From Candidatus Eiseniibacteriota bacterium (GTDB lineage Bacteria > Orphanbacterota > Orphanbacteria > Orphanbacterales > Orphanbacteraceae), in assembly GCA_029262235.1 (NCBI GenBank), contig JAJCZU010000004.1:310001-374000 (forward strand): a DNA stretch of 64,000 bases, given 5' to 3'. The notes beneath the pieces were generated by a model that was not told the DNA's origin, searched no databases, and was given only the letters and a program-made list of their open reading frames with translations. Position numbers and translations under genes: made by a program. Below, one piece after another: positions 44,738 to 52,539 of this stretch. Within the stretch, counting starts at the first letter, position 1. Every line of letters starts with the position of its first letter.

Positions 44738-44763
44738 TATATTTAGATAATTAGCTAAATATA
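44738..44763. promoter_or_regulatory. SdpR operator overlapping the promoter
   Basis: TATATTTAG - N8 - CTAAATATA is a perfect 9-bp inverted repeat ending 5 nt before the ATG at 44769. It contains a TG-A-TATATT extended -10 (44735-44743) and an alternative TTGATA/TAAATA pair. AT-rich operators of this type are typical of ArsR/SdpR autorepressors. No SD lies between it and the start codon. Confidence 0.75.
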
Positions 44764-44768
44764 AACTC

Positions 44769-45062
44769 ATGAACAAGGTATTCAAAGCGCTGTCGGATCC
44801 GACCCGGCGTCATGTGCTCGAGCTGTTGCGAACGGGACCGATGACGGCCGGAGAGCTCTCCGATCACTTCGAGGTCTCGAAGCCCACGATGTCGGCGCAT
44901 TTCGCGGTGCTTCGTGAAGCCGATCTGGTCGACGCGGTGAAAAGCGGCCGATCGATCACCTACCGGCTCAAGATGTCGGTGCTGGAAGACGCGCTGCTGA
45001 GCTTCGCGGGCGTGTTCGGCCTGAAGATCGACTCAAACAACAAGGAAGGATCATCCTCATGA
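44769..45062 (+). CDS. ArsR/SdpR-family autorepressor
   Basis: 97 residues. A winged helix is evident: MNKVFKALSDPTRRHVLELLRTGPMTAGELSDHF, then the recognition helix VSKPTMSAHFAVLREADLV and the wing VKSGRSITYRL. There are no metal-binding Cys pairs, as in the SdpR subgroup. The gene overlaps the downstream sdpI-like gene by 4 nt (ATGA) and has a perfect palindrome on its promoter, so it should repress its own operon. In Bacillus SdpR is sequestered by the SdpI/toxin complex at the membrane; whether that holds here is unknown. Confidence 0.9.
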   Translation: MNKVFKALSDPTRRHVLELLRTGPMTAGELSDHFEVSKPTMSAHFAVLREADLVDAVKSGRSITYRLKMSVLEDALLSFAGVFGLKIDSNNKEGSSS

Positions 45063-45484
45063 AGGATCGTCGGATGTCACTACGTAATCACATGATCGGG
45101 GCGGGCCTGTTCCTGCTCGTCACGATCGCGCTCGTCGCCGCAAGACGCGCGGGCGCCATCGCACCCGACATCGTCGAGCGGGGAGTCAACGTCATGATCG
45201 GCCTCTACTTTATCATCATCGGGAACTACATGCCGAAGACGATCGAGAAGAAGCACGGGGTCGCCTGCCGGCCTTCGCGCGTGCAGTCTCTGCAGCGCTT
45301 TTCGGGATGGATCTTCGTGATCATGGGCTTCGTTTACGCGGGCGCGGCGCTGCTTCTGCCGGTCGAACAGGCGGAGACGTTCACGAAGTTCGTGCTGATC
45401 CCGGGCGTCGTTCTCGTCATGGGCAGAATGGCGTGGGTCTGGTTCACCTGCAAGCGGGGCGTTTCGACGAGTACGGGCGTCTGA
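45059..45484 (+). CDS. SdpI-like membrane protein
   Basis: 141 residues; AAGGAAGG lies upstream of the ATG. Three to four membrane segments and the conserved SdpI signature IIIGNYMPKT are present, followed by QRFSGWIFVIMGFVYAGAALLLP. SdpI proteins give immunity to the SdpC toxin in Bacillus, and the paired SdpR/SdpI genes are widespread without SdpC. No SdpC-like gene is visible nearby. It probably signals to the overlapping repressor. Confidence 0.85.
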   Translation: MKDRRMSLRNHMIGAGLFLLVTIALVAARRAGAIAPDIVERGVNVMIGLYFIIIGNYMPKTIEKKHGVACRPSRVQSLQRFSGWIFVIMGFVYAGAALLLPVEQAETFTKFVLIPGVVLVMGRMAWVWFTCKRGVSTSTGV

Positions 45485-45541
45485 GCAGAGGCCTCGCTGT
45501 ACAGCCAGTCACTCGCCCACACAGGTCGAGGGACGCCCCTG

Positions 45542-45913
45542 TCACTTTTCGCCATGCACGCGGCTCGCCAGTTGCGCGACCTGAATCTCCAGACGCTTGA
45601 TCTCGCGCAGCACGGCGTTGTGGCGCACGGTGTTCCAGAGCGTCACCGAAAGCCCCATGACACAGACCGTACCGGCGAGAAAGATCGACGAGTACATGAT
45701 CTGGTCGCGCGTCGTCTCGGCGTCCATGAAGCGCATCGCTCCGATCACGGCGATGCATGCAAAGACGATGATCTTCGCGATTCCCGCGAAGTTGATCCAG
45801 CGGGCTTTCCCGCGAAACGTGGCGAGCACCATGTCGCGCACGCCCTCTTCGTCGCTCCCGCCGATCGCACCGGCGCGAAGGGAGTCACGGATTTTGTCGT
45901 CGAGTTCATTCAT
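45542..45913 (-). CDS. Small membrane protein paired with ECF sigma factor (DUF6768-like)
   Basis: 123 residues from MNELDDKIRDSLRAG at 45913, whose ATG overlaps the stop of the sigma gene (ATGA). The N-terminal helix is acidic. Two membrane segments follow (INFAGIAKIIVFACIAVIGAM and SSIFLAGTVCVMGLSVTLW), then a coiled coil (LREIKRLEIQVAQLASRV). Small two-helix proteins of this type sit next to ECF sigma factors and may act as regulators or membrane partners; a classic anti-sigma zinc motif is absent. Confidence 0.68.
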   Translation of the reverse strand: MNELDDKIRDSLRAGAIGGSDEEGVRDMVLATFRGKARWINFAGIAKIIVFACIAVIGAMRFMDAETTRDQIMYSSIFLAGTVCVMGLSVTLWNTVRHNAVLREIKRLEIQVAQLASRVHGEK

Positions 45914-46467
45914 TTTCGTTTTCCTTTCCATGCCTTCGCGAGTTTTTCGCGGGCGTAGTGCAGTCTCGATTTCACCGTGCCTTCGGGCAGTCCGAGAGCG
46001 TCGGCAATTTCGGCGATCGAGAATTCTTCGAGATATTTGAGCGTCAGAACGGCTTTGTCGTCGGCGGGGAGTCGATCGATCGCCCCCCGCAGGTCACGGC
46101 CGGCCGATGAACCGCTCGCCGGCGCGTTCCTCGCTTCGTCGGCGCGGATGAGCTCGGCGTTCTCGAGTTCGCCGTGCAGCTTTCGCCTGCGCTGTTCGCC
46201 CCGGATCCAGTCGGTGGCGCGCCTGTGCAGCACGCGGTAGATCCACGCGGGGAAGCAGGCCGGGTCGTCGAGGCGCGCGATCCCGCGCACGACAGCGATC
46301 CAGCTCTCCTGCACTACGTCACGCGCGGTCGACTCGTTTCCGGTCAGCCGCCATGCGTAGCGCACGAGGCGGGGATGCCAGCGCGCGACGAGTTCGGCGA
46401 TCGCCGCTTCGTCCCCCTCCTGACACCGGATCACGAGGAGTTCCTCTTCGATTCTGCGTAGGTTCAT
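45910..46467 (-). CDS. ECF-type RNA polymerase sigma factor
   Basis: 185 residues; GGAGAG precedes the ATG. Region 2 is clear (LVARWHPRLVRYAWRLTGNESTARDVVQESWIAVVRGI, then DDPACFPAWIYRVLHRRATDWIR), an acidic linker follows, then region 4 (AIDRLPADDKAVLTLKYLEEFSIAEIADALGLPEGTVKSRLHYAREKL). It directs RNA polymerase to a small regulon in response to an envelope or stress signal. It is translationally coupled to a two-helix membrane protein, the likely controller. Confidence 0.93.
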   Translation of the reverse strand: MNLRRIEEELLVIRCQEGDEAAIAELVARWHPRLVRYAWRLTGNESTARDVVQESWIAVVRGIARLDDPACFPAWIYRVLHRRATDWIRGEQRRRKLHGELENAELIRADEARNAPASGSSAGRDLRGAIDRLPADDKAVLTLKYLEEFSIAEIADALGLPEGTVKSRLHYAREKLAKAWKGKRK

Positions 46468-46557
46468 TCTGCTCTCCGGAGAAAGGTCGTCCCGTTCTCC
46501 CGAAAGGTTCAGTCAATCAAGGAAAAGGCGGACAGACTTATTGCGCGCAGGCCAATA

Positions 46558-46566
46558 TGGTATAAT
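46558..46566 (+). promoter_or_regulatory. Extended -10 promoter for the M23 peptidase gene
   Basis: TG-G-TATAAT, a perfect hexamer with TG extension, about 68 nt upstream of the ATG at 46634. Confidence 0.6.
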
Positions 46567-46633
46567 CACAAACTATCCTGACCTTCTTCTGCCCCGAGTT
46601 CCGGTCCTTGCCTGACGAAAGGATGATTCAAAA

Positions 46634-48055
46634 ATGAAGCAAGTCTTTCGATTCTCCGCACTTCTCCTTCTGTTAACTGCCGCCCCGCCCGTTCTCGCTG
46701 ATCTGGCGCCCGGAGGCGGCGGTGAGTATGTTTTCGAGCGATATACGAACTGTCTGACGCCCGAAGCGCGCGCCGACATCCAGGCGAGGATCGACGCGAA
46801 TGTCGCGATTCTGCGCGCGGAAGGCCGGCTCCTCGAAGAGTCGTCGAAGAAAGTATTTATGGAGTGGCCCCTCGCCGCGGCCCCATCGTACACGCACTAC
46901 GGCTTCCACGCCGTGTCGGGTTTCGTCGACGAGGAACTGGCGCCCGGAACACTCGACTGGAACTGTGGCGCGATTACTTATGACGGCCACTTGGGGACCG
47001 ATTACTACCTGTGGCCGTTCGACTGGAACCTCGTCGCGCAGGACGCCATCCACGTCGTCGCGGGAATGCGCGGCGTGATCACTCTGAAGGACGACGGGTA
47101 TCCGGACACGAGCTGCGACTGGGTCACGAACCCGAACTGGAACGCGGTTTACGTGCAGCACGCGGATAATTCCGTTGCGTGGTACGGCCATATGAAAAAC
47201 GGGTCGCTGACCGCCAAGAGCGTGGGGGACACGGTGGAGATCGGCGAGTTTCTCGGCGTCGTTGCGAGCTCGGGGATCTCGACGGGGCCGCATCTTCATC
47301 TCGAAATGAAGCGCGGGAACGGCACGCTGATCGACCCGTACGCGGGGCCGTGCAACGGGACAACCGCGGGCACCTGGTGGGCTTCGCAGCGCCCGTACTA
47401 CGACTCCGCGATTAACGCTCTCATGACGCATTCCGCACCGCCTGCCTGGCAGGCGTGCCCGAATCAGCACGTTACGAACGAAGAGAATTTCTTCGTCGGC
47501 GGAGAGCAGGTTTACTTCGCCGCCTACTATCGCGATCAGCTCGCGGCGCAGAATACGGTCTACACGGTCTATCGGCCCGACAATTCCGTCTGGCAGACGT
47601 GGAACCATGCCAGCGGGGCTACCCACTACTCGTCTTCCTACTGGTACTGGTTCTGGAGTCTGCCCGCTACTCCGCAGGAGGGTTGGTGGAAGTTCGAAGC
47701 CGTGTATGAGGGCGGTACGTACGAACACGCTTTCGTCGTAGGAAACCCGACTTCGGTTGCGGCCGGCGAAACGGTCCCGCGCACCGGCCTCCTGCGCGCG
47801 CATCCGAATCCGTTCAACCCGACGACGACGATCACGTACGTTCTGGCCGAGCCGGGTCATCTCACGATCGACATGTTCGACGCGCGTGGCGCGCTCGTGC
47901 GGACGCTTGTCGACCGCGAAGAGGGCGCGGGCGAGGGGAGCGCCGTCTGGAACGGTCGCGATGCGAAAGGATCGAGCGTGCCGTCGGGCACGTACTTCGC
48001 ACGCTATCGCGCGAACGGGGAACAGGAGACGCAGAAGATCATTCTGCTTCGCTAG
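46634..48055 (+). CDS. Secreted M23 metallopeptidase with sorting tail
   Basis: 473 residues with a signal peptide (FRFSALLLLLTAAPPVLA). The LytM/M23 core is intact: GHLGTDYY (Zn ligands His/Asp, about residue 119), VAWYGHMKNGS, and STGPHLHLEMKR (HxH, about 219). A beta-rich region (WQACPNQHVTNEENFFVGGEQVYFAAYYRDQ) follows, then a FlgD-like sorting tail (HPNPFNPTTTITYVL, DARGALVRTLVDRE, WNGRDAKGSSVPSGTYFARY, IILLR). M23 enzymes cut peptidoglycan cross-bridges or Gly-rich peptides. A surface or secreted location suggests attack on other cells or proteins rather than its own wall. Confidence 0.9.
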   Translation: MKQVFRFSALLLLLTAAPPVLADLAPGGGGEYVFERYTNCLTPEARADIQARIDANVAILRAEGRLLEESSKKVFMEWPLAAAPSYTHYGFHAVSGFVDEELAPGTLDWNCGAITYDGHLGTDYYLWPFDWNLVAQDAIHVVAGMRGVITLKDDGYPDTSCDWVTNPNWNAVYVQHADNSVAWYGHMKNGSLTAKSVGDTVEIGEFLGVVASSGISTGPHLHLEMKRGNGTLIDPYAGPCNGTTAGTWWASQRPYYDSAINALMTHSAPPAWQACPNQHVTNEENFFVGGEQVYFAAYYRDQLAAQNTVYTVYRPDNSVWQTWNHASGATHYSSSYWYWFWSLPATPQEGWWKFEAVYEGGTYEHAFVVGNPTSVAAGETVPRTGLLRAHPNPFNPTTTITYVLAEPGHLTIDMFDARGALVRTLVDREEGAGEGSAVWNGRDAKGSSVPSGTYFARYRANGEQETQKIILLR

Positions 48056-48130
48056 AAACAACTCCTGAGAGGCATGCGTAAGCAGAACCCTATGCGTCAT
48101 GTCGCTCTTATCTTTTTCGCGCGCGACTGA

Positions 48131-48301
48131 TCTCAGTCGGCCCCGCTGGTGGATCCCGAACCGGAACTCGCAGCGCGCTTCACCATATTCTCGATCGCCG
48201 TCATCGGGATCGCCGTCATCTTTACCTGGCTTTACAACAGCACGCGCGGTTCGCTCGCGGTCGTCATTCTCGCGCACGGCGCCGTGAACGCCCGCGCGTG
48301 A
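48131..48301 (+). pseudogene. CPBP (CAAX protease/bacteriocin-processing) family remnant
   Basis: The frame reads DPEPELAARFTIFSIAVIGI, then AVIFTWLYNSTRGSLAVVILAHGAVNARA and a stop. TWLYNSTRGSL and HGAVNA are the last conserved motifs of CPBP/Abi intramembrane proteases. The N-terminal motifs (EExxxR, FxxxH) are absent and an in-frame stop lies at 48128, so only the end survives. The flanks 48056-48130 and 48302-48425 show no gene; ATGCGT is repeated near 48075 and 48092. Confidence 0.65.
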
Positions 48302-48429
48302 TCGACGTGGACGGACCCCCGACCGGCGTATCCCGTACGCACGCGAGCTGACTCCGCGACTGACCTTCGGGGTGCCTCACGAAACGTCCTCCGGGAGCGG
48401 CCTCACGAAACGCGTTCTCCTGCCGCCTG

Positions 48430-48438
48430 TGCTAGAAT
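48430..48438 (+). promoter_or_regulatory. Extended -10 promoter for the Rieske-ThDP gene
   Basis: TG-C-TAGAAT. An ATG at 48445 begins 6 nt after it, so the transcript may start on or next to the leader-peptide codon. Confidence 0.5.
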
Positions 48439-48444
48439 GCGGCC

Positions 48445-48513
48445 ATGTCTGTCGCGATCGCCTCTGCATTCATTCGTACTTTTCATTCCCTCCTTCAGGA
48501 TCGAAATTCATGA
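48445..48513 (+). CDS. Putative 22-residue leader peptide coupled to the Rieske-ThDP gene
   Basis: ATG at 48445 opens a frame starting MSVAIAS and ending LLQDRNS. Its TGA overlaps the ATG of the Rieske-ThDP gene (ATGA at 48510-48513). It starts right at the predicted transcription start, as expected of a leaderless upstream ORF. Its stop position is exactly right for translational coupling. It could also be chance; no regulatory codon run is present. Confidence 0.35.
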   Translation: MSVAIASAFIRTFHSLLQDRNS

Positions 48514-50456
48514 GCAAGACCGTCTGGCACAAAGTACTCGAGGACAAATCCGAACTTCCCGAAGGGCGCGTGACTACGGTAACGGCGGGTCACCTCGGGA
48601 TCTGTCTCACGCATTTCGAAGGGAAATTTGCGGCCCTCGACAATCGCTGCCCGCATCAGGGGGGACCACTCGGCGAGGGGTCGATCGAGAACGGCATGCT
48701 GCGCTGCCCGTGGCACGGCTGGGACTTTCATCCGTGCACGGGACTGCCGCCCGGCGGCTATGATGACGGCGTCGCGACGTTTCCCGTGAAGGAGGAGAAC
48801 GGCGCTGTTTTCGTGGGTATTCGAGAAGAGGCCGCGCATACGGAAACGGTCGCCGACGTCATGATCCAGACGATGACGAACTGGGGCGTGGACACCGTGT
48901 TCGGCATGGTCGGGCACAGCAATCTCGGTGTCGCCGACGCGATGCGGCGCATGGAGAAGCAGGGAAAACTGCGCTACTACGGCATTCGCCACGAAGGGGC
49001 GGCTTCGTTCGCCGCGTCCGCCTACGGCAAGCTCACGGGGCGGCCGGCCGCGTGTTTTGCGATTGCGGGCCCGGGCTCCACGAACATGTTCACGGGGCTC
49101 TGGGACGCGAAGGTCGATCGCGCCCCGCTGCTCGCGCTGACGGGCCAGGTCGACACGCAGGTGCTCGGCACAGGCGCGTTTCAGGAAGTCGATCTCGTGC
49201 GCGCGTTCCAGACCGTGGCCGACTTCAATCACTCGGTGCAGGCGAAGAGCAAACACGCCGAACTCATGTCGCTCGCAATCAAGCACGCGCTCCTGAACCG
49301 CGACGTTTCGCATATCACGTTTCCCGACGAAGTACAGGTAACCCCGAAGGCGAAAGGGGAGAAGGCGCAGACGCCCGAAGGACGCATGGCGCCGCACACG
49401 ATCGCACCGCCGGTCGAATCGCTGACCGAAGGGGTGCGCTTGATCCGCGCGGCGAAACGGCCCGTTATCATTGTCGGCTACGGCGCGCGCTTCGCGATGG
49501 ACCGGATCACGGCGATGGCGGAGAAACTCCACGCGCCTGTGATCACGACGTTCAAGGCGAAGGGGCTCATTGCCGACGACCATCCGAACGGCTGCGGTGT
49601 GCTCGGCCGGTCGGGAACGCCCATCGCCTCCTACTTCATGAACGAGTCCGATCTTCTGGTCGTGTTCGGCGCGTCGTTCTCGAACCACACCGGGATTACG
49701 CCGAAGAAACCGATCATCCAGGTCGACTTCGACCCGAACGCGCTCGGTAAATTCCATCCCGTGCAGGTGCCGGTCTGGGGCGAGATCTCCGTTACGGTCG
49801 ATTTGATGCTCGCAGGAATGGGAGACAACCTGCCCGCTATCGACACGCGCCCTGAAATCGCGGAGCGCTGGCGGCTCTGGCGCGAGGAAAAAGCGAGCAG
49901 GCTGCGCGACGATCGCGGCGCCGGCATCAGCTCCATTGCCGTCTTCGACGCCATGAACCGTGTCGTGCCCGACAACGCCGTGATCGCGGTCGACGTGGGG
50001 AACAACACGTACTCGTTCGGGCGTTACTTCGAATGCAAACACCAGTCGATCCTGATGTCCGGGTATCTCGGCTCGATCGGGTTTTCGTATCCCGCGGCGA
50101 TGGGAGCGTGGGCGGCATGCGGTGACAAGCGCCCGGTCTGGTCGGTGTCGGGCGACGGCGGTTTCGGGCAGTACCTTGCCGAAGTCACCACGACCGTAAA
50201 GTACGACATGGCGATCAAACACGTTCTCCTCAACAATTCCGAGCTCGGCAAGATCTCGAAAGAACAGCGCGCGGCCGAGCTCGATGTCTGGCAGACGAAA
50301 CTGCACAATCCGAATTTCGCGGAGTACGCCACGAACTGCGGCGCGCTCGGCATTCGCGTCGAGAAGCGCGAGGATCTCGAACCGGCGATGAAGAAGGCGC
50401 GCGATCATGGCGGACCTGTGCTGCTCGAAGTGCTGTGCGACGTGGCGTTGATCTAG
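48510..50456 (+). CDS. Rieske [2Fe-2S] domain fused to ThDP-dependent pyruvate oxidase/decarboxylase-like enzyme
   Basis: 648 residues from MSKTVWHKV at 48510. Residues about 5-105 form a Rieske ferredoxin with CPHQGGPL (C47, H49) and CPWHGWDF (C67, H70). From about 115 a full three-domain ThDP enzyme follows: RHEGAASFAA with the cofactor-activating Glu (about 162), a central domain (RPVIIVGYGARFAMD), and the ThDP motif GDGGF ending in NN (about 548-576). The fold resembles pyruvate oxidase (PoxB) or acetolactate-synthase-like decarboxylases. The Rieske cluster could take electrons from the keto-acid-derived carbanion. Substrate not known. Confidence 0.88.
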   Translation: MSKTVWHKVLEDKSELPEGRVTTVTAGHLGICLTHFEGKFAALDNRCPHQGGPLGEGSIENGMLRCPWHGWDFHPCTGLPPGGYDDGVATFPVKEENGAVFVGIREEAAHTETVADVMIQTMTNWGVDTVFGMVGHSNLGVADAMRRMEKQGKLRYYGIRHEGAASFAASAYGKLTGRPAACFAIAGPGSTNMFTGLWDAKVDRAPLLALTGQVDTQVLGTGAFQEVDLVRAFQTVADFNHSVQAKSKHAELMSLAIKHALLNRDVSHITFPDEVQVTPKAKGEKAQTPEGRMAPHTIAPPVESLTEGVRLIRAAKRPVIIVGYGARFAMDRITAMAEKLHAPVITTFKAKGLIADDHPNGCGVLGRSGTPIASYFMNESDLLVVFGASFSNHTGITPKKPIIQVDFDPNALGKFHPVQVPVWGEISVTVDLMLAGMGDNLPAIDTRPEIAERWRLWREEKASRLRDDRGAGISSIAVFDAMNRVVPDNAVIAVDVGNNTYSFGRYFECKHQSILMSGYLGSIGFSYPAAMGAWAACGDKRPVWSVSGDGGFGQYLAEVTTTVKYDMAIKHVLLNNSELGKISKEQRAAELDVWQTKLHNPNFAEYATNCGALGIRVEKREDLEPAMKKARDHGGPVLLEVLCDVALI

Positions 50457-50458
50457 GT

Positions 50459-51160
50459 ATGAGACTGACGCGACATTCGGAAGGCCATCGGGTCGGGATC
50501 GGCGGATGGCTTCGCGCGGCGGTTCTCGGCGCGAACGACGGCGTGGTGTCGACCGCCAGCCTCGTGATCGGCGTTGCCGCGGCGGACGCCTCGACGCCGG
50601 CGATCATCACCGCCGGCCTTGCCGGTCTCGTGGGCGGCGCGCTTTCGATGGCAGTCGGCGAATACGTGTCCGTCAGTTCTCAGCGCGATGTCGAAGAGGC
50701 GGATCTCGAGCAGGAACGCGCCGAGCTTCGCGATCAGCCCGAGCACGAGCTGCACGAACTCACATGGCTCCTGACGACGAAGGGCATGAGCATGGAGACG
50801 GCACGCGCGGCCGCGCACGAAATGACGGAACACGACGCACTGGGAGCGCATGCACTCGAAGAACTCGGGATTCGGCCCGGCGAACTGGCCCGCCCGATGC
50901 AGGCGGCCGTCGTTTCGGCGCTGGCATTTGCGCTCGGCGCCGCGCTGCCCCTTCTCGCAATCGCGCTCTCTTCGGTCTCCACCCGCATGGGGATCACGGC
51001 TGCCGCCACTCTGCTGACGCTGACCGTTCTCGGCGCGTGGAGTGCGCGGCTCGGCGGTGCCCCTGTCGGGCGCGCGGTGCTCCGCGTCCTGCTGGGCGGC
51101 GTGATTGCCATGGGGCTCACGGCCGCCATCGGCTATCTTTTCGGCGCGGCGGTCGGGTAG
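50459..51160 (+). CDS. VIT1/CCC1-family Fe/Mn transporter
   Basis: 233 residues from the ATG at 50459, 2 nt after the previous stop. The family signature WLRAAVLGANDGVVSTASLVIGVAAAD is followed by LAGLVGGALSMAVGEYVSVSSQRDVEEADLEQER, an acidic cytoplasmic helix (metal-binding Glu residues) and three further membrane segments. VIT1/CCC1 proteins export Fe2+ or Mn2+ from the cytosol. Its close spacing to an Fe-S enzyme suggests co-transcription and a link to iron handling; inference only. Confidence 0.9.
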   Translation: MRLTRHSEGHRVGIGGWLRAAVLGANDGVVSTASLVIGVAAADASTPAIITAGLAGLVGGALSMAVGEYVSVSSQRDVEEADLEQERAELRDQPEHELHELTWLLTTKGMSMETARAAAHEMTEHDALGAHALEELGIRPGELARPMQAAVVSALAFALGAALPLLAIALSSVSTRMGITAAATLLTLTVLGAWSARLGGAPVGRAVLRVLLGGVIAMGLTAAIGYLFGAAVG

Positions 51161-51225
51161 AGAAGATCACCCGCGCATCCAGGCCGTTCTCGAAAAGATG
51201 GCATATCCTGACTGGAGCTGATCGC

Positions 51226-52449
51226 GTGCCTGCCGATAAACTGCTTGTCGTTTACGTCGATGGCTGGGACCGGCGGTATCTCGACGAAACCCGCGCGCCG
51301 TTCATGCACGAAGTATTCACCCGCATGCCATGGACCAAAACAATCGCACCCGCCAGCGTCGATCTCCTGCCGACGATTCTGACCGGCACCCGCCCCGACC
51401 AGCACGGTATGTACGGGGTCAGGCTCAGGACGCCCTGGCCCCGGTCTCACCTCGACCGCGCTGTCGATCTTGCGCCCGACTGGCTCACGACCTCGATTCA
51501 GTGCGCACTCTTCGGAATCGCGGGGGAGTTCGATCTGCCGGCCGTTCCGCCGCGCCGGCGTCGGCAGTTCCACATGCACCGCAGCAAGGTGCCTCGCAGC
51601 AAGCGGGGTCTTTCCGTACTTCTCGAACTGGGCGGCCGGCCGACGTGCCTGGGCGTCGTGGGAGAGGAGCACAGCCGCTATATCTACAGCACCGCGTCGG
51701 ATCCGACACGAAGTCACTTGAAAGACGTGGGTAACGGCGATTGCGAACTCGAATTTCTGCAGATCTACGCCATGGATCTCGTGTATCGATGGAACTACGA
51801 GAACACGCGCATGATCGAAAAGTACTCGAGGCGGGTAGACGAATTTCTGCGCCGGCTGCATGAGAAGTGTCTCGCAACGGGCGTGACCCTCGTGATCTTG
51901 AGCGATCACGGGTACGACGCTACGGAGGGTTCGGTGAACGCGGCGCGCGCGGTCGACACTCTTCGCCTTCCCCGCGATGAATACACGGAGTTCATCGAAA
52001 TCACTTCGATCCGCTACTGGTTTCACAGCGAGCGTGCACGTCGCGAGATTACGGCAGCTCTTGCAGCGCTCGACCACACGGCTCTGCATGAGGCGGCCGA
52101 ACTGCGGCAGTGGGGAGTCGAACTGCAGGGCAATCAGTACGGCGATCTGTTCTGCTTTACCGATCCGGGGTATGTGTTCTTTCCGAACGATTTTCACAAC
52201 GCGCTCGGGAATCTCATGCTCGGGATCCTGGACCCGAAGCAGCGGGGGCGCCTCAGCAGTCCGAAGCATCGCGGCAACCACGTGCTGCATCCCGGTACGC
52301 AGGCGGCCGCCGGTTTTATCGTGGTGCTCGACGACCGCTATCGCGCCACGGATTCCGAGGCCGCGCTCGAGGACATCGCCCCCACACTTCTTTCGATTCT
52401 CGGGCGTGCCGTTCCCGATTCGATGGCCGGGAGGGCGCTCTTCGTGTGA
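51226..52449 (+). CDS. Alkaline-phosphatase-superfamily phosphodiesterase
   Basis: 407 residues. GTG start at 51226, set by GGAG at 51214-51217; the frame is open far upstream but overlaps the transporter gene. Motifs of type I phosphodiesterase/nucleotide pyrophosphatase proteins: LLVVYVDGWDRRYL (metal Asp), LPTILTGTRPDQHGMYG (catalytic Thr) and TLVILSDHGYD (metal Asp/His), with NHVLHPGTQAAAGFIV carrying the last metal His. Acts on phosphodiesters, phosphonates or sulfates; no signal peptide is visible, so it is probably cytoplasmic. Relatives accompany glycan or lipid metabolism. Confidence 0.82.
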   Translation: MPADKLLVVYVDGWDRRYLDETRAPFMHEVFTRMPWTKTIAPASVDLLPTILTGTRPDQHGMYGVRLRTPWPRSHLDRAVDLAPDWLTTSIQCALFGIAGEFDLPAVPPRRRRQFHMHRSKVPRSKRGLSVLLELGGRPTCLGVVGEEHSRYIYSTASDPTRSHLKDVGNGDCELEFLQIYAMDLVYRWNYENTRMIEKYSRRVDEFLRRLHEKCLATGVTLVILSDHGYDATEGSVNAARAVDTLRLPRDEYTEFIEITSIRYWFHSERARREITAALAALDHTALHEAAELRQWGVELQGNQYGDLFCFTDPGYVFFPNDFHNALGNLMLGILDPKQRGRLSSPKHRGNHVLHPGTQAAAGFIVVLDDRYRATDSEAALEDIAPTLLSILGRAVPDSMAGRALFV

Positions 52450-52503
52450 CGAGATCAGCCTGTTCCCGCCCGGGCATCCACGGACGAAAGCCCCATTTTC
52501 GTA

Positions 52504-52512
52504 TGCTATGAT
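52504..52512 (+). promoter_or_regulatory. Extended -10 promoter for the second caspase-like gene
   Basis: TG-C-TATGAT. It ends 9 nt before the ATG at 52522, the same spacing as for the kinase at 4400. Confidence 0.5.
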
Positions 52513-52539
52513 TGCGGGCGAATGAAAGGCAGGTTATTC

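Noticed and set aside
48495-50408. A 637-codon open frame on the minus strand
   Set aside because: Antisense of the Rieske-ThDP gene, whose motifs are complete.
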